A program made the translations under genes and the position numbers. Source: Solobacterium moorei (lineage in GTDB: Bacteria > Bacillota_I > Bacilli_A > Erysipelotrichales > Erysipelotrichaceae). From it: 64,000 bases of DNA. Location: assembly GCF_036323475.1 (NCBI RefSeq), contig NZ_AP028934.1, positions 2,108,001 through 2,172,000 on the forward strand. Reading direction: 5' to 3'. Under the pieces are notes generated by a model. That model had not been told where the DNA came from, did not search any database, and was given only the letters and a program-made list of their open reading frames with translations. Below are positions 54,222 through 63,876 of this stretch, piece after piece; position 1 is the first letter of the stretch; each line of letters starts with the position of its first letter.

Positions 54222-55802
54222 ATGAAGATAATTGTTTCACATTTTATAGAAGCCACAGAGAAGTTCAAATTGTCATTCTGCAAATCTTTTCTAATGACAG
54301 TGCTAGTATCCCTTGCAAATCTAGCAACCATCATCTACTTTAGACTCATTTTAAATCATATCTCCACAAGCTCAACCGAGATAATTAAATACTTAATTAT
54401 TTTATGTCTATTGTTAGTATTCACTTCATTCATCAATGTTTTATGGTCAATCTCTTTAGATAAATTTGGTGGAGAGTATATTGCCTATTTGGTCCATCAA
54501 TGTCAAACGTCGATTTATAACACAAAATTTGAAAATGTTGATTCATCAAAAATTAGTCATGCTTTGTACAATGATATTCTGAATATTTTCCGCGTTGTAG
54601 GGAATTTTATTCCATCATTGCTTTGCTCTGTTATGCTTATCATTTTGCTTCTAATTTTATCTATTACCATTGATCTTTTTATATCCTTATTTCTACTCTT
54701 CTCCATCATTGTAGGAATTATGATTTCGTATATCTCTAGAAAAATCATTGTAGAATCATCAACATCTACAAACCAAAAATTAAAAGAATACTATAACACC
54801 CTACATGAATATACTGATAAAGTTGAATACATAAAAACAAATAATCTATTATCCTACTTTGTAAACCTTACTCAAACTAAAATAACCAATTTCATATCTT
54901 CTTCCGTAAAAGAAGACAAGAAGATTTATTTCTTCAGTACATTCACGCAAAACTATAATTCATTGATGCAATTTATTTTATCAATGTTTCTGTCACTACC
55001 CGTTTACCAAAACTCATTACCAAATCTAGCGTTCTATATTATTCTATTTAACTTCCTAATGTCACAAGGCCAAAGAATGGAACTGCTATTCCAGCAAATT
55101 AATAGAAACAAAGTATGCTTTACCAATATTTCAGAAATCCGAAATCTTCCAGTACACAAGGGAGATAAACTTATTACTGATATTACTGCAATTGAATTAA
55201 AAGATATTTCATTTTCGTATCCAAATAAGTCAAAAAATATTCTTGATCACTTTTCTCTTCAATTAATGAAAGGAGATTTCGCACTAGTCAAGGGAACTAA
55301 TGGTGTTGGTAAAACAACCCTGTTTCGAATTCTACTTAATCAATACTCTCCTACATTAGGAGAAGTATTGATTAACAATGAAAAACTTGATTCTTATAGT
55401 ATGTCTTCTTATTACGATAGTATCGCTTATATCAGCCAACATGAGCCCGTATTGAATACATCAATCAAAAAATACTTAGAGGAAATTTCACATTCTACCG
55501 TCAAACCCGATACAGTAGATCAAATTATCTCTAGATTGCAAATGTCCAATCTACATCACATTAATGAAAGCGAACTTTCCGGTGGTGAGAAGAAAAAAGT
55601 ATTACTGTCAAAATTAATGTCCTTAGAAGATAAAGTATCTTTAATTTTGATAGATGAAGTGGATGCTGAACTAGATGCAGAAACAAAAGATAAATTCTAT
55701 TCGCACTTAAATGATCTAGCATCTAACCAAGATAAGATAATTCTTGTAATCCAGCATAATGACACAAGTCTACTGAATTATAATAAAACGATATCATTCT
55801 AA
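54222..55802 (+). CDS. ABC exporter (fused permease and ATPase)
   Basis: The protein has 526 residues. Residues 15-300 are a six-helix ABC membrane domain (FLMTVLVSLANLATIIYF, LILSITIDLFISLFLLFS). The ATPase domain follows: KGTNGVGKTTLFRILLNQYS (Walker A, about residue 360), ISQHEP (Q-loop), LSGGEKKKVLLSKLM (signature), LILIDEVDAELDAE (Walker B) and IQHND (switch His). It is a half-transporter that would form a homodimer, since no second half is adjacent. Walker B has EVD rather than EPT, as in many peptide exporters. The gene stands alone between convergent terminators. The cargo is unknown. Confidence 0.88.
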   Translation: MKIIVSHFIEATEKFKLSFCKSFLMTVLVSLANLATIIYFRLILNHISTSSTEIIKYLIILCLLLVFTSFINVLWSISLDKFGGEYIAYLVHQCQTSIYNTKFENVDSSKISHALYNDILNIFRVVGNFIPSLLCSVMLIILLLILSITIDLFISLFLLFSIIVGIMISYISRKIIVESSTSTNQKLKEYYNTLHEYTDKVEYIKTNNLLSYFVNLTQTKITNFISSSVKEDKKIYFFSTFTQNYNSLMQFILSMFLSLPVYQNSLPNLAFYIILFNFLMSQGQRMELLFQQINRNKVCFTNISEIRNLPVHKGDKLITDITAIELKDISFSYPNKSKNILDHFSLQLMKGDFALVKGTNGVGKTTLFRILLNQYSPTLGEVLINNEKLDSYSMSSYYDSIAYISQHEPVLNTSIKKYLEEISHSTVKPDTVDQIISRLQMSNLHHINESELSGGEKKKVLLSKLMSLEDKVSLILIDEVDAELDAETKDKFYSHLNDLASNQDKIILVIQHNDTSLLNYNKTISF

Positions 55803-55810
55803 GACAGTAA

Positions 55811-55836
55811 AGAGGCAGGTTCTAAATCCTGCCTCT
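55811..55836. terminator. Terminator between ABC exporter and glgA
   Basis: AGAGGCAGG-TTCTAAAT-CCTGCCTCT lies between the two convergent genes and can serve both strands. Confidence 0.8.
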
Positions 55837-55860
55837 ACGATTTTGTATATAAGTAAATAC

Positions 55861-57309
55861 CTAGTCCCAGTTACAAATTGAGTAATACAACTGTTCATAC
55901 TGATTCGCACTTTGTTCCCAGCTTACATCAGTATTCATTGCACTCTTCACTAAGCCCTTCCATCCGGTCTTATTGTTGTAATACTGTTCCAATGCATAAC
56001 GTAGTGTGTACATCATGTCATTTGGATTCGCGGCCCAAAAACTAAAGCCATTACCTTCACCTGTATATTGATTATATGGATGAACCGTATCCTTTAGACC
56101 ACCTGTTTCACGTACGATTGGAAGTGTGCCATAATGCATGGCAATTAACTGACCAATTCCACATGGTTCATAGATGGAAGGCATGAAGAACATATCACAA
56201 CCCGCATAGATAAGGTGTGCAAGATCTTCGTTATAGCCACAGTAGTATACTGCTCTACCTTTATATTCAGACTCTAACCACTTAAATGCATTCTCTGCAT
56301 TTGCTTCACCTGTACCAAGAATAACAAATTGAACATTTTGATCCATAATCTCACGTAACTTCTCTGTGATCATATACATTCCCTTTTGTTCTGTTAGTCG
56401 AGATACGATACCGATAAGTGCAACATCACTCTTCACTTCTAAGCCAAGTGTTTCCTGTAGAGCCTTCTTGTTCTCCTTCTTGCCAGAAACATAGTTTCTA
56501 ATATCAAAGTTCTTTGCAAGATGCTTATCCGTCTTTGGATTCCAATCTACAGTATCAATACCATTTACGATACCCCAAAGGTCTCCACGACGGTAGCGTA
56601 GTACAGAATCCATACGTTCGCCATAGGTTTGTGTCAAAATCTCTTCAGCGTATGTTGGAGATACTGTTGTAATCTTGTCTGCATATACAATCGCAGCCTT
56701 CATAAAACTGATACCTGTATCAAACTTGATGGAACCATTATCGAAATAACTGTAATCCAGTCCCAGACAACTCTCCATCATTTCAACGCCAAAGTTACCT
56801 TGGAATGCCATGTTGTGAATTGTGTAGACATGCTTGATTTGTTGATAACGATAGTCATCCGCATAACATGCATGCGCAATTAATGGCATCATACCCGTCT
56901 GCCAGTCATTTTCATGAATGATATTCGGCCACCAGTTAATGAAATAAATCATATCTAATACAGCACGTTGGAAGAAAGCAAATCTTTCGCCATCATCCTC
57001 ATAGCCATATAAACCATCTCTTTCGAAATATCCTTGATGTTCAACAAAGTAATATACAACCCCATCTACATCACAACGATAGAAAGTTGCTGGTTGGTCA
57101 ATCCATCCAGAACGAACTTGGATTGTGCCAAGTCTTTCTAGCTTATCGTAATGTTTCTCAATAATTTTTTTGTATAAAGGCAAGGCAACACGTACATCAT
57201 GTCCACGCTTTGCTAATGTTCTTGGTAAACTACCAATAACATCTGCTAAACCTCCCGTTTTGATAAATGGTAAGCCCTCTCCTGCCACAAACAATACAGA
57301 TCTACTCAT
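55861..57309 (-). CDS. glgA: Glycogen synthase (ADP-glucose)
   Basis: The protein has 482 residues from ATG 57309, which has GAGGAG upstream; the frame could extend nine codons more but without a site. It is a GT5 glycosyltransferase: FIKTGGLADVIGSLPRTLAK (KTGGL binds ADP-glucose), YTIHNMAFQGNFG, GIVSRLTEQKGMYMI, and PSIYEPCGIGQLIAMHYGTL with RETGGLKDTV. It adds glucose from ADP-glucose to glycogen. Last of glgC-glgD-glgA on one strand, its start lies within the last 20 bases of the glgD region, so it is co-translated. Branching enzyme and phosphorylase genes are not in the window. Confidence 0.95.
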   Translation of the reverse strand: MSRSVLFVAGEGLPFIKTGGLADVIGSLPRTLAKRGHDVRVALPLYKKIIEKHYDKLERLGTIQVRSGWIDQPATFYRCDVDGVVYYFVEHQGYFERDGLYGYEDDGERFAFFQRAVLDMIYFINWWPNIIHENDWQTGMMPLIAHACYADDYRYQQIKHVYTIHNMAFQGNFGVEMMESCLGLDYSYFDNGSIKFDTGISFMKAAIVYADKITTVSPTYAEEILTQTYGERMDSVLRYRRGDLWGIVNGIDTVDWNPKTDKHLAKNFDIRNYVSGKKENKKALQETLGLEVKSDVALIGIVSRLTEQKGMYMITEKLREIMDQNVQFVILGTGEANAENAFKWLESEYKGRAVYYCGYNEDLAHLIYAGCDMFFMPSIYEPCGIGQLIAMHYGTLPIVRETGGLKDTVHPYNQYTGEGNGFSFWAANPNDMMYTLRYALEQYYNNKTGWKGLVKSAMNTDVSWEQSANQYEQLYYSICNWD

Positions 57310-57326
57310 TGAATACTCCTCGCTTT

Positions 57327-58439
57327 CTAGATGCAATCTCTACGCTTTACGTAAATAAGACTATCTTCTGTTCCAACAAGTTCTTTTACTTTATGGATTG
57401 TTGCATACTTATCAACAATGACATGGTCAAGGTGAACACCCTCACCAATGATTGCCCCCGGTAAGACAATACTATTCTCAATCACAGCATCCTTACCAAC
57501 CTTAACATTTCTGCTGATGATGGAATTCTTGACTGTACCTTCCACTTCACAACCATTCGCAACAACACTAGCAGTAACATCCGAATCTTCTCCAAATATG
57601 GATGGGCTAGAATTATTTGTATGCGTATAGATTGGCCAATTTGACTTGAATAAGTTAAAGGCAACCTTGTAATCCTTCAACAACATGTTGATACGGTAGT
57701 ATTCATTTTGATTATTGATACATGCAACAAATCCCTTCACTGCATATCCACGGATATCTACTTCATTTACAACTTCACGTAATACATCCTTGAACCAGTA
57801 TAGTGAGGAAATCTCCGCACCTGTCTTTACTAATGTAATAAACAAGTCCTTTCTCATCACATATGCTTCTAAGGAAACAGAACGTGTCTTATATTTACCA
57901 CGATTCTTATCAATGGAAAGAACTCTCTTATCCTTATCCATTGTAAATGTATCACATTCGTGGAATGCTGTTTTAGCATCTGATGTATTTGTATAGAGTG
58001 CTGTAATATCTGCACCACTTTCGATATGTGCATCTAATACTTCACTAAAGTCGATATCATAGATGAAATAACTTGGTGCGATTACAACATATGGATTCTT
58101 ATCCTTCTCAATGTACTGCATATTCAAGATATAGTTTGCAATATCGTGATTATATACAGGTGATGAGAATGTCTTTTCACCAAATAAGATACGTAATTTA
58201 CCACGCTTAGAGTTGATGTTGTAATGACGTCCATCTCCTAAGTGCTCGATAAGATTGCGTGGCTTTTCTTTGCAATAAACCTGAACGCTATCAATACCTG
58301 AATTTGTCATGTTACTGAGAATAAAGTCAATAATACGATATCTTCCCATAAACGCTGTTGCCGGAACAGGTCGGAAATCACCAAGTCCCTCAATATTAAC
58401 GGAACTGTCTTCAAATGAAATAATACCCAAAGCTTTCAT
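57327..58439 (-). CDS. glgD: Glucose-1-phosphate adenylyltransferase, GlgD subunit
   Basis: The protein has 370 residues. It resembles GlgC but lacks the GG-RG-RL nucleotide loop: the N-terminus reads LGIISFEDSSVNIEGLGDFR instead. Later come GRYRIIDFILSNMTNSGIDS and the left-handed beta-helix CEVEGTVKNSIISRNVKVGK with VLPGAIIGEGV. In Firmicutes GlgD is a modulatory subunit that pairs with GlgC. It follows glgC by 11 bases and precedes glgA by 17. Confidence 0.93.
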   Translation of the reverse strand: MKALGIISFEDSSVNIEGLGDFRPVPATAFMGRYRIIDFILSNMTNSGIDSVQVYCKEKPRNLIEHLGDGRHYNINSKRGKLRILFGEKTFSSPVYNHDIANYILNMQYIEKDKNPYVVIAPSYFIYDIDFSEVLDAHIESGADITALYTNTSDAKTAFHECDTFTMDKDKRVLSIDKNRGKYKTRSVSLEAYVMRKDLFITLVKTGAEISSLYWFKDVLREVVNEVDIRGYAVKGFVACINNQNEYYRINMLLKDYKVAFNLFKSNWPIYTHTNNSSPSIFGEDSDVTASVVANGCEVEGTVKNSIISRNVKVGKDAVIENSIVLPGAIIGEGVHLDHVIVDKYATIHKVKELVGTEDSLIYVKRRDCI

Positions 58440-58450
58440 GATTTCTCCTC

Positions 58451-59584
58451 CTACTCCGTAACATTCTTAGCAATCAATTCAATATGATCACTATCCGCTG
58501 AACCTAATACAACGCCTGAACCAATCTCTACATTATCCGCAACGATACAACGTGTAATCTTTGCGCCTGAACCAATCTTAGCGCCTGTTAAGATAACAGA
58601 ATCCTGTACATCAGCACCTTCATCAATAAAGGAGTTTGTACCTAATACTGAATTGTTGACTTTACCTAACACCACGCTACCCTGCGTAATGTAACTATTA
58701 CGTACAACCGCATTTTCACCGATAAACTGTGGTAGTGCGTTGATATCTTCTGTATAGATCTTCCAATCAGGATCGCCTAAGTTTAAAGCGTTGTTATTCT
58801 TCAATAGATCCATATTGGACTCCCACAGTGAATCAATTGTTCCAACATCCTTCCAGTATCCCTTAAAGCGGTATGCCGTTAGAACTTTATTATCATCTAG
58901 ATATGCAGGGATGATATCCTTGCCAAAATCATGTGAGGACTGTTCATTCTTATCATCTTCAAGTAAGTACTTACGTAATGTCTTATATGTAAAGATATAA
59001 ATGCCCATTGAAGCTAAATTACTCTTTGGATGTGCAGGCTTCTCTTCGAATTCCTGAATCATGTCATTCTTATCACAATTCATGATACCGAATCTTGAAG
59101 CTTCCTTCATTGGAACCTGTAATACGGCGATTGTCGCATCAGCACCCTTTGCGATATGATGCTTTAACATCTTTTCATAGTTCATCTTATAGATATGGTC
59201 GCCAGATAAAATGAGTACATATTCTGGTTCAATACTATCTAAAAAGTCAATATTCTGTGTGATCGCATCTGCTGTTCCACGATACACTTCAAAACCTGTC
59301 TGATCTCTTTCACGTGGTGGAAGTACGAATACACCACCATCATTTGTATCTAGACCCCAGAACTGGTCCTTTGCGACATAAGCATTTAATAAAACGGATT
59401 CATATTGTGTTAATACGCCTACTGTGTTAATACCTGAATTTGCACAATTACTTAGTGGAAAATCGATAATTCTATACTTTCCTCCAAAATGCACTGCAGG
59501 CTTTGCGACCTTCTTCGTTAAGTCGTGCAGACGGCTTCCGCGGCCACCCGCAAGAATCATCGCAACCATTGCATTAGATCTCAT
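58451..59584 (-). CDS. glgC: Glucose-1-phosphate adenylyltransferase, GlgC catalytic subunit
   Basis: The protein has 377 residues from ATG 59584 behind AAGGAGG. The nucleotide loop is [20 protein letters not shown] followed by [15 protein letters not shown]; catalytic and sugar-binding parts are [33 protein letters not shown] and [14 protein letters not shown]. The C-terminus is a left-handed beta-helix ([20 protein letters not shown]). It makes ADP-glucose, the committed step of glycogen synthesis. It is first in the glgCDA operon. The IS30 copy B sits about 90 bases upstream of its start, in the promoter region, and may alter its transcription. Confidence 0.95.
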   Translation of the reverse strand: MRSNAMVAMILAGGRGSRLHDLTKKVAKPAVHFGGKYRIIDFPLSNCANSGINTVGVLTQYESVLLNAYVAKDQFWGLDTNDGGVFVLPPRERDQTGFEVYRGTADAITQNIDFLDSIEPEYVLILSGDHIYKMNYEKMLKHHIAKGADATIAVLQVPMKEASRFGIMNCDKNDMIQEFEEKPAHPKSNLASMGIYIFTYKTLRKYLLEDDKNEQSSHDFGKDIIPAYLDDNKVLTAYRFKGYWKDVGTIDSLWESNMDLLKNNNALNLGDPDWKIYTEDINALPQFIGENAVVRNSYITQGSVVLGKVNNSVLGTNSFIDEGADVQDSVILTGAKIGSGAKITRCIVADNVEIGSGVVLGSADSDHIELIAKNVTE

Positions 59585-59662
59585 AACATCCTCCTTAATC
59601 AAAACTATGGATACGCTTACATTATAAACTAATATTGATAATCAGAACATTACCATATGCAA

Positions 59663-59675
59663 AATATCTCGCTTT
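59663..59675 (+). repeat. Left 13-bp target duplication of IS30 copy B
   Basis: AATATCTCGCTTT is repeated at 61209-61221 on the other side of the element. Confidence 0.85.
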
Positions 59676-61208
59676 AGTTAAGTTTCAACATAAACGCAAC
59701 ACTCTGTTGCGTTAACATGTGACATGTTATCTTTATTCCTGTGTATCCGTTGGACTCCTATTTTAGATACCAGGAGAAAACATTTATGTCAGGTAAACAT
59801 TTCACACTCGAAGACCGTATTAATATCCTTATACATGTCAAACAAAATCATTCCATGCGCATGATAGCTACCGCTTTGAATGCCTCCGCTTCTACTGTTT
59901 CCAGAGAACTTGAAAAGCATAGGATCCTTGATGAATACTCTGTCTTTCATCATCTCGCTCCTACCTGCAGCCGTATCATGAAGGCCCCTTGGATATGCAA
60001 TGGCTGTCCTCGTTTCTCTGCATGCAAAAAGAGAAAGTATCGCTACATCCCTGCACAGGCACATAGTGCTTATGAATCTACTCTTCATCTGTCTAGAGAG
60101 AAGATCCGTACTGGGGAAAAAGGTCTGAGATTTCTCGATAATCTCGTCACACCTTTGATTCGTGACCAAAGGCAAACTGTCGCTCACGTATTCTCCACTC
60201 ATGGTGAACAGATGGGAATATCCCGTTCTACTTTTTACCGCTATGTCAATGACAATAAACTCACCACCCGCAATATAGATCTTCCCAAGCGAGTTCGCTA
60301 TCCGCTCCTCAAAAAGAATATCAAACGTGGCGATAACACAATGATAGACAATCAATCGTGCCGTGTGGGACGCGATTATACTGCCTTTCAGGAATTCATT
60401 GCCCAACATCCGAAAGCTAATATCGCTGAGATGGATTCCGTCATCGGTAAGAAAGGTGTCGGCGAAAAGGTACTTCTAACCCTACTATTACGTAAGAGTA
60501 AATTTATGTTTGCCTTCCTAAGGAATAGAAATACACAAGCTTCTGTAACAGAAGTATTCGACTACATCCAAAGGAAAATCGGCTTTGCAAGGTTCGCTAC
60601 TATGTTCCGTGTAGTGCTTACGGACAACGGTCCTGAATTCAAGGACCCCATTTCCTTGGAACATGGTACACGCAACGTACAGCGCTGTCGTATATTTTAT
60701 TGTGATTCCCGTGCTTCCCAACAAAAGGGGCGTATTGAAAAGAATCATGAATATATTCGAAAATATCTGCCCCAAGGAACTTCCTTTAACGACCTTACAC
60801 AAGAAAAGGTAAATCTAATGATGAGCCATATCAATTCCGTCAAGCGTGACTCATTGGATGGTCGTTCACCATTTGAATGTCTCACTAGAGCAGAACTCAA
60901 AACAATAAAAAAGCTTGGATTAACACCAATCGATCCAGATGAAGTCAATCTAAGCCTAGACCTAATTCAATAGGTCCCCGAAGTCCAACGGATACTCGAC
61001 TTACACAAACTGAACTGTTGCGTTTAGTTGACACCTAAACCCTTCAGTTGTTTTCATTGCGCCCAAAAAGCAAGTATCCCTACATAGAAGATACCATATT
61101 ACCATTAAAAAGAGTCATTATAGATTAAAAAATCATCTGATAATGACTACATTAGTTCATTATCTGTTGCCTTTGCTTATCGTGTTGCATTTACTTTGAA
61201 ACTTAAGC
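59676..61208 (+). mobile_element. IS30-family element, type 2, copy B
   Basis: It is 1533 bp between the 13-bp direct repeats. Ends are AGTTAAGTTTCAAC and GAAACTTAAGC, imperfect inverted repeats sharing TTAAGTTTCAA. It is almost identical to copy A at 37002-38529, and lies between glgC and ung. Confidence 0.92.
59786..60973 (+). CDS. IS30-family transposase, type 2, copy B
   Basis: The protein has 395 residues from ATG 59786 (CAGGAGAA upstream). It has the same domains as copy A: HTH_38 at the start (FTLEDRINILIHVKQNHSMR), a Cys cluster (CNGCPRFSACKK), DDE residues in IAEMDSVIGKK, VVLTDNGPEFKDP and QQKGRIEKNHEY. It differs from copy A at a few residues, so the copies are not the product of the very same event. 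The frame is intact. Confidence 0.93.
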   Translation: MSGKHFTLEDRINILIHVKQNHSMRMIATALNASASTVSRELEKHRILDEYSVFHHLAPTCSRIMKAPWICNGCPRFSACKKRKYRYIPAQAHSAYESTLHLSREKIRTGEKGLRFLDNLVTPLIRDQRQTVAHVFSTHGEQMGISRSTFYRYVNDNKLTTRNIDLPKRVRYPLLKKNIKRGDNTMIDNQSCRVGRDYTAFQEFIAQHPKANIAEMDSVIGKKGVGEKVLLTLLLRKSKFMFAFLRNRNTQASVTEVFDYIQRKIGFARFATMFRVVLTDNGPEFKDPISLEHGTRNVQRCRIFYCDSRASQQKGRIEKNHEYIRKYLPQGTSFNDLTQEKVNLMMSHINSVKRDSLDGRSPFECLTRAELKTIKKLGLTPIDPDEVNLSLDLIQ

Positions 61209-61221
61209 AATATCTCGCTTT
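61209..61221 (+). repeat. Right 13-bp target duplication of IS30 copy B
   Basis: AATATCTCGCTTT repeats 59663-59675. The length is unusual, since most IS30 elements make 2-3 bp. Confidence 0.85.
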
Positions 61222-61243
61222 TATTCAATTTTTGATGAAAATC

Positions 61244-61909
61244 TCAAATATTTTTGATCTGCCAATCAATCCCCTCACGATTGTTTTTCTCTAGAAATTC
61301 ATTTGCTTTTTTGAAGTGATTACAGCCCAAAAATCCATTGTATGCAGACAAGGGTGATGGATGTGCTGCCTCTAAAATAAGATGCTTCGTTTTATCAATC
61401 ATGCATGCTTTATTTCTAGCTGCTCTTCCCCACAACAGGAAGACCACCGATTCCTTCTTTTCATTGATTTTTTGAATCACATGATCAGTAAATATTTCCC
61501 ATCCCATGCCAGCATGACTCTGCGGATGAGAATCTTCTACTGTCATCACCGTATTCAGCAGGAATACACCCTGCTTTGCCCACGGCACAAGATAACCATT
61601 ATTTGGAATTGGATAGCCATATTCTGCTTGTAATTCCTTGTACATATTCAAAAGGCTTGGTGGTATCTTAACCCCAGGGTTAACCGAGAAACACAAACCA
61701 TGTGCCTGCCCTTTTTGATGATATGGATCTTGACCAAGAATAACTACCTTGATATCTGAATAATCACAGTGATGAAATGCGGAGAAAACCTGCCTCTTTG
61801 GCGGATATATCTCCTTTGTCTCATAGGCATTCTTCAAAAATTCCGATAGCTTCAAGAAATATTCTTTTTTCCATTCTTGATGCAACCATTCTGTCCATTG
61901 ATTATCCAT
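61244..61909 (-). CDS. ung: Uracil-DNA glycosylase
   Basis: The protein has 221 residues from ATG 61909; the in-frame start at 61942 would add 11 residues with no homology to family N-termini. Family 1 UDG motifs are complete: VILGQDPYHQKGQAHGLCFS (water-activating Asp, uracil pocket Tyr and Phe), IPPSLLNMYKEL, GVFLLNTVMTVE, and ILEAAHPSPLSAYNGF (catalytic His and the minor-groove Leu loop). It removes uracil from DNA. The IS30 copy B ends 36 bases beyond its stop. Confidence 0.95.
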   Translation of the reverse strand: MDNQWTEWLHQEWKKEYFLKLSEFLKNAYETKEIYPPKRQVFSAFHHCDYSDIKVVILGQDPYHQKGQAHGLCFSVNPGVKIPPSLLNMYKELQAEYGYPIPNNGYLVPWAKQGVFLLNTVMTVEDSHPQSHAGMGWEIFTDHVIQKINEKKESVVFLLWGRAARNKACMIDKTKHLILEAAHPSPLSAYNGFLGCNHFKKANEFLEKNNREGIDWQIKNI

Positions 61910-61933
61910 TCCAGTACTTGCTCCTCTTATATA

Positions 61934-61962
61934 AAAAATCATACCACTTCGGTATGATTTTT
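61934..61962 (-). terminator. Terminator of the DUF885 gene
   Basis: On the minus strand AATCATACC-GAAGT-GGTATGATT is followed by TTTTA, starting 8 bases after the stop. Confidence 0.85.
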
Positions 61963-61969
61963 TACTATT

Positions 61970-63823
61970 TTATTGATAGTTATTTTCTTTTTTCTTACGA
62001 ATGAAAACAACAACTAAAATTAACACTGTAGCTGCTAACGATACCCAAAGACCAATCTTACCTAGATTGATAAATGGCTTGTTAGAAGTAGAAGTTGTAA
62101 CACTTGCACCACTAGCTTCAAGATACTTCTCTAAGTCCTTTTGCACGATATCGAATGGACGATCACCATGTGTTAATAACATACGGTTGAATTCTACTAC
62201 ATCATACTTCTTTCCCAGTGCGGACTGTGCCTGATCACGGAAGTGAAGATAGTATGTTAGACCAACACCATAAGGTACGATAGAACCCGGTTCTTGTGTT
62301 ACAGCCGCAATTACATTTGAAGCTGCGGAAGCATTCAATCCTAGTGATTCATAGTATTTTCCTAACTTCTTCTCATCCCAACCCATACCATTTACTAAGA
62401 AATCAGCCTGTGCAGGCAAGATGTAGTTTAAGTTTGTATTGATACGGTTTTCTTCCTTGGCACCATCATTTAAGTCAGAATATGCCCAAGAAACATCTTC
62501 ACAATACATTGCCCAGCCTTCTATATAACCGATATTGCTGAGCTGTGTACGTAATGGATTTGGATTTGTATTCAAGTACCAAGTAATCTGGAATAAGTGT
62601 CCAGGGAAACCTTCATGTGCTAAAGTACTATACATTTCATTTGTTGAATTTACATTATCGCCGCTAATCTTAATAACGTTGTTTACGATATCATCGATTG
62701 GTGGCTGCATGTAATACGCAACAATACCATCATTGGCAACAGAACTATCTAAGTAGCTTGCTGTAAATGTTACTTCAGGACCTTCAGGAAATTCCTGTAA
62801 ATGTCCTTGTAATGTATTTAGAATCTCTGTAGGATCTTTTTCTGGTAATGCTTCTTCTAAGTCATCATCCTTCTTAGCGTTCAAATACAAAGTTCTGGCT
62901 TCATCAATTAACTTCTTTAGCTGTTCATCTGTTAATTCAAATAATTCTTGTAAAGAAGCGGATGAACTTGACTTTGAACGTAATAATGCTGCGTAATATT
63001 CTTTCCCATCTGGTAAGTCATACAAGCTTAAAGATGTACGTGTACCACGGAATGTTTCAAGTTCCTGCGCAAGCTTCTGATATTCAGGAATGTATGTGTT
63101 TAAAATAAAGTCACGATTCTTTTCTTTATATGCTGTACGCTGTTCCTCTGTCAAGCCTTCAAACTTATCTACATTCTGATTAAAAATCTGAATGAGTGGG
63201 TTGTTGTCTGTCTTCGCAACAAACTTTTCAATACCATCTAGTGTGCTATCTAAAGCAGCATCTGTCATGAAGTATCCATTCTGTACCTGTGTACGTGTTA
63301 CTTCTAGTGCACCTTCAATATATGCTGGAACACTCTCTAATACAGATAGATAATCATCGATATCTTCCTGCTTGTAGAACACAAACTCCGTAAAGTTTGT
63401 AATTAAATCACTTTGAATACCATGGTTTGGCAAGAACTGAAAATCAAACATTGGGTAGTTCAAGAGTTCACGAGTACTTTCTAGGTAATACTTATATGTA
63501 TCGTAATCATGTTGTTGTGCATCTGACAACTCATCATAATTGAACTTCTCCAATGCCTTTAAAGACTCCTCAATCTTTGCGATACTCTCTGAGTTATCTA
63601 AAGTTGGAGGTTCACCAATCGTTGGCTTTGGTTTTGTAATACCATATTTTTCATAATCCTTTAATGCAAAATGTAATGATGTATAATCATTTCCCATCAT
63701 TTCGATGAACTCATTTCGCATAAACTGATCAAAATCAGCATTTGTTTCTTCTGCATGTACAGGTGAAATTACACAAAGAAGCGCCATAGCAATTAAGCCA
63801 AGTAAAAACTTTCTTATTTTCAT
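61970..63823 (-). CDS. DUF885-family secreted, membrane-anchored metallopeptidase-like protein
   Basis: The protein has 617 residues. It begins with a signal peptide (KIRKFLLGLIAMALLCVISP, cleavage near VHAEE) and ends in a membrane helix with a positive tail (KIGLWVSLAATVLILVVVFI then RKKKENN), so it is anchored at the outer surface. DUF885 covers about residues 30-575. The zinc-type motif is STLAHEGFPGHLFQITWY (HExxPGH), with a distal Glu in GYIEGWAMYCEDVSW. Relatives are predicted peptidases with no well-known substrate. A TSTSNKP linker joins catalytic domain and anchor. It is monocistronic. Confidence 0.85.
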   Translation of the reverse strand: MKIRKFLLGLIAMALLCVISPVHAEETNADFDQFMRNEFIEMMGNDYTSLHFALKDYEKYGITKPKPTIGEPPTLDNSESIAKIEESLKALEKFNYDELSDAQQHDYDTYKYYLESTRELLNYPMFDFQFLPNHGIQSDLITNFTEFVFYKQEDIDDYLSVLESVPAYIEGALEVTRTQVQNGYFMTDAALDSTLDGIEKFVAKTDNNPLIQIFNQNVDKFEGLTEEQRTAYKEKNRDFILNTYIPEYQKLAQELETFRGTRTSLSLYDLPDGKEYYAALLRSKSSSSASLQELFELTDEQLKKLIDEARTLYLNAKKDDDLEEALPEKDPTEILNTLQGHLQEFPEGPEVTFTASYLDSSVANDGIVAYYMQPPIDDIVNNVIKISGDNVNSTNEMYSTLAHEGFPGHLFQITWYLNTNPNPLRTQLSNIGYIEGWAMYCEDVSWAYSDLNDGAKEENRINTNLNYILPAQADFLVNGMGWDEKKLGKYYESLGLNASAASNVIAAVTQEPGSIVPYGVGLTYYLHFRDQAQSALGKKYDVVEFNRMLLTHGDRPFDIVQKDLEKYLEASGASVTTSTSNKPFINLGKIGLWVSLAATVLILVVVFIRKKKENNYQ

Positions 63824-63876
63824 CTATTCATTCTCCTTGGTTCTAAGTATAACAGAAGTAGTATTTTTGAGAAATA

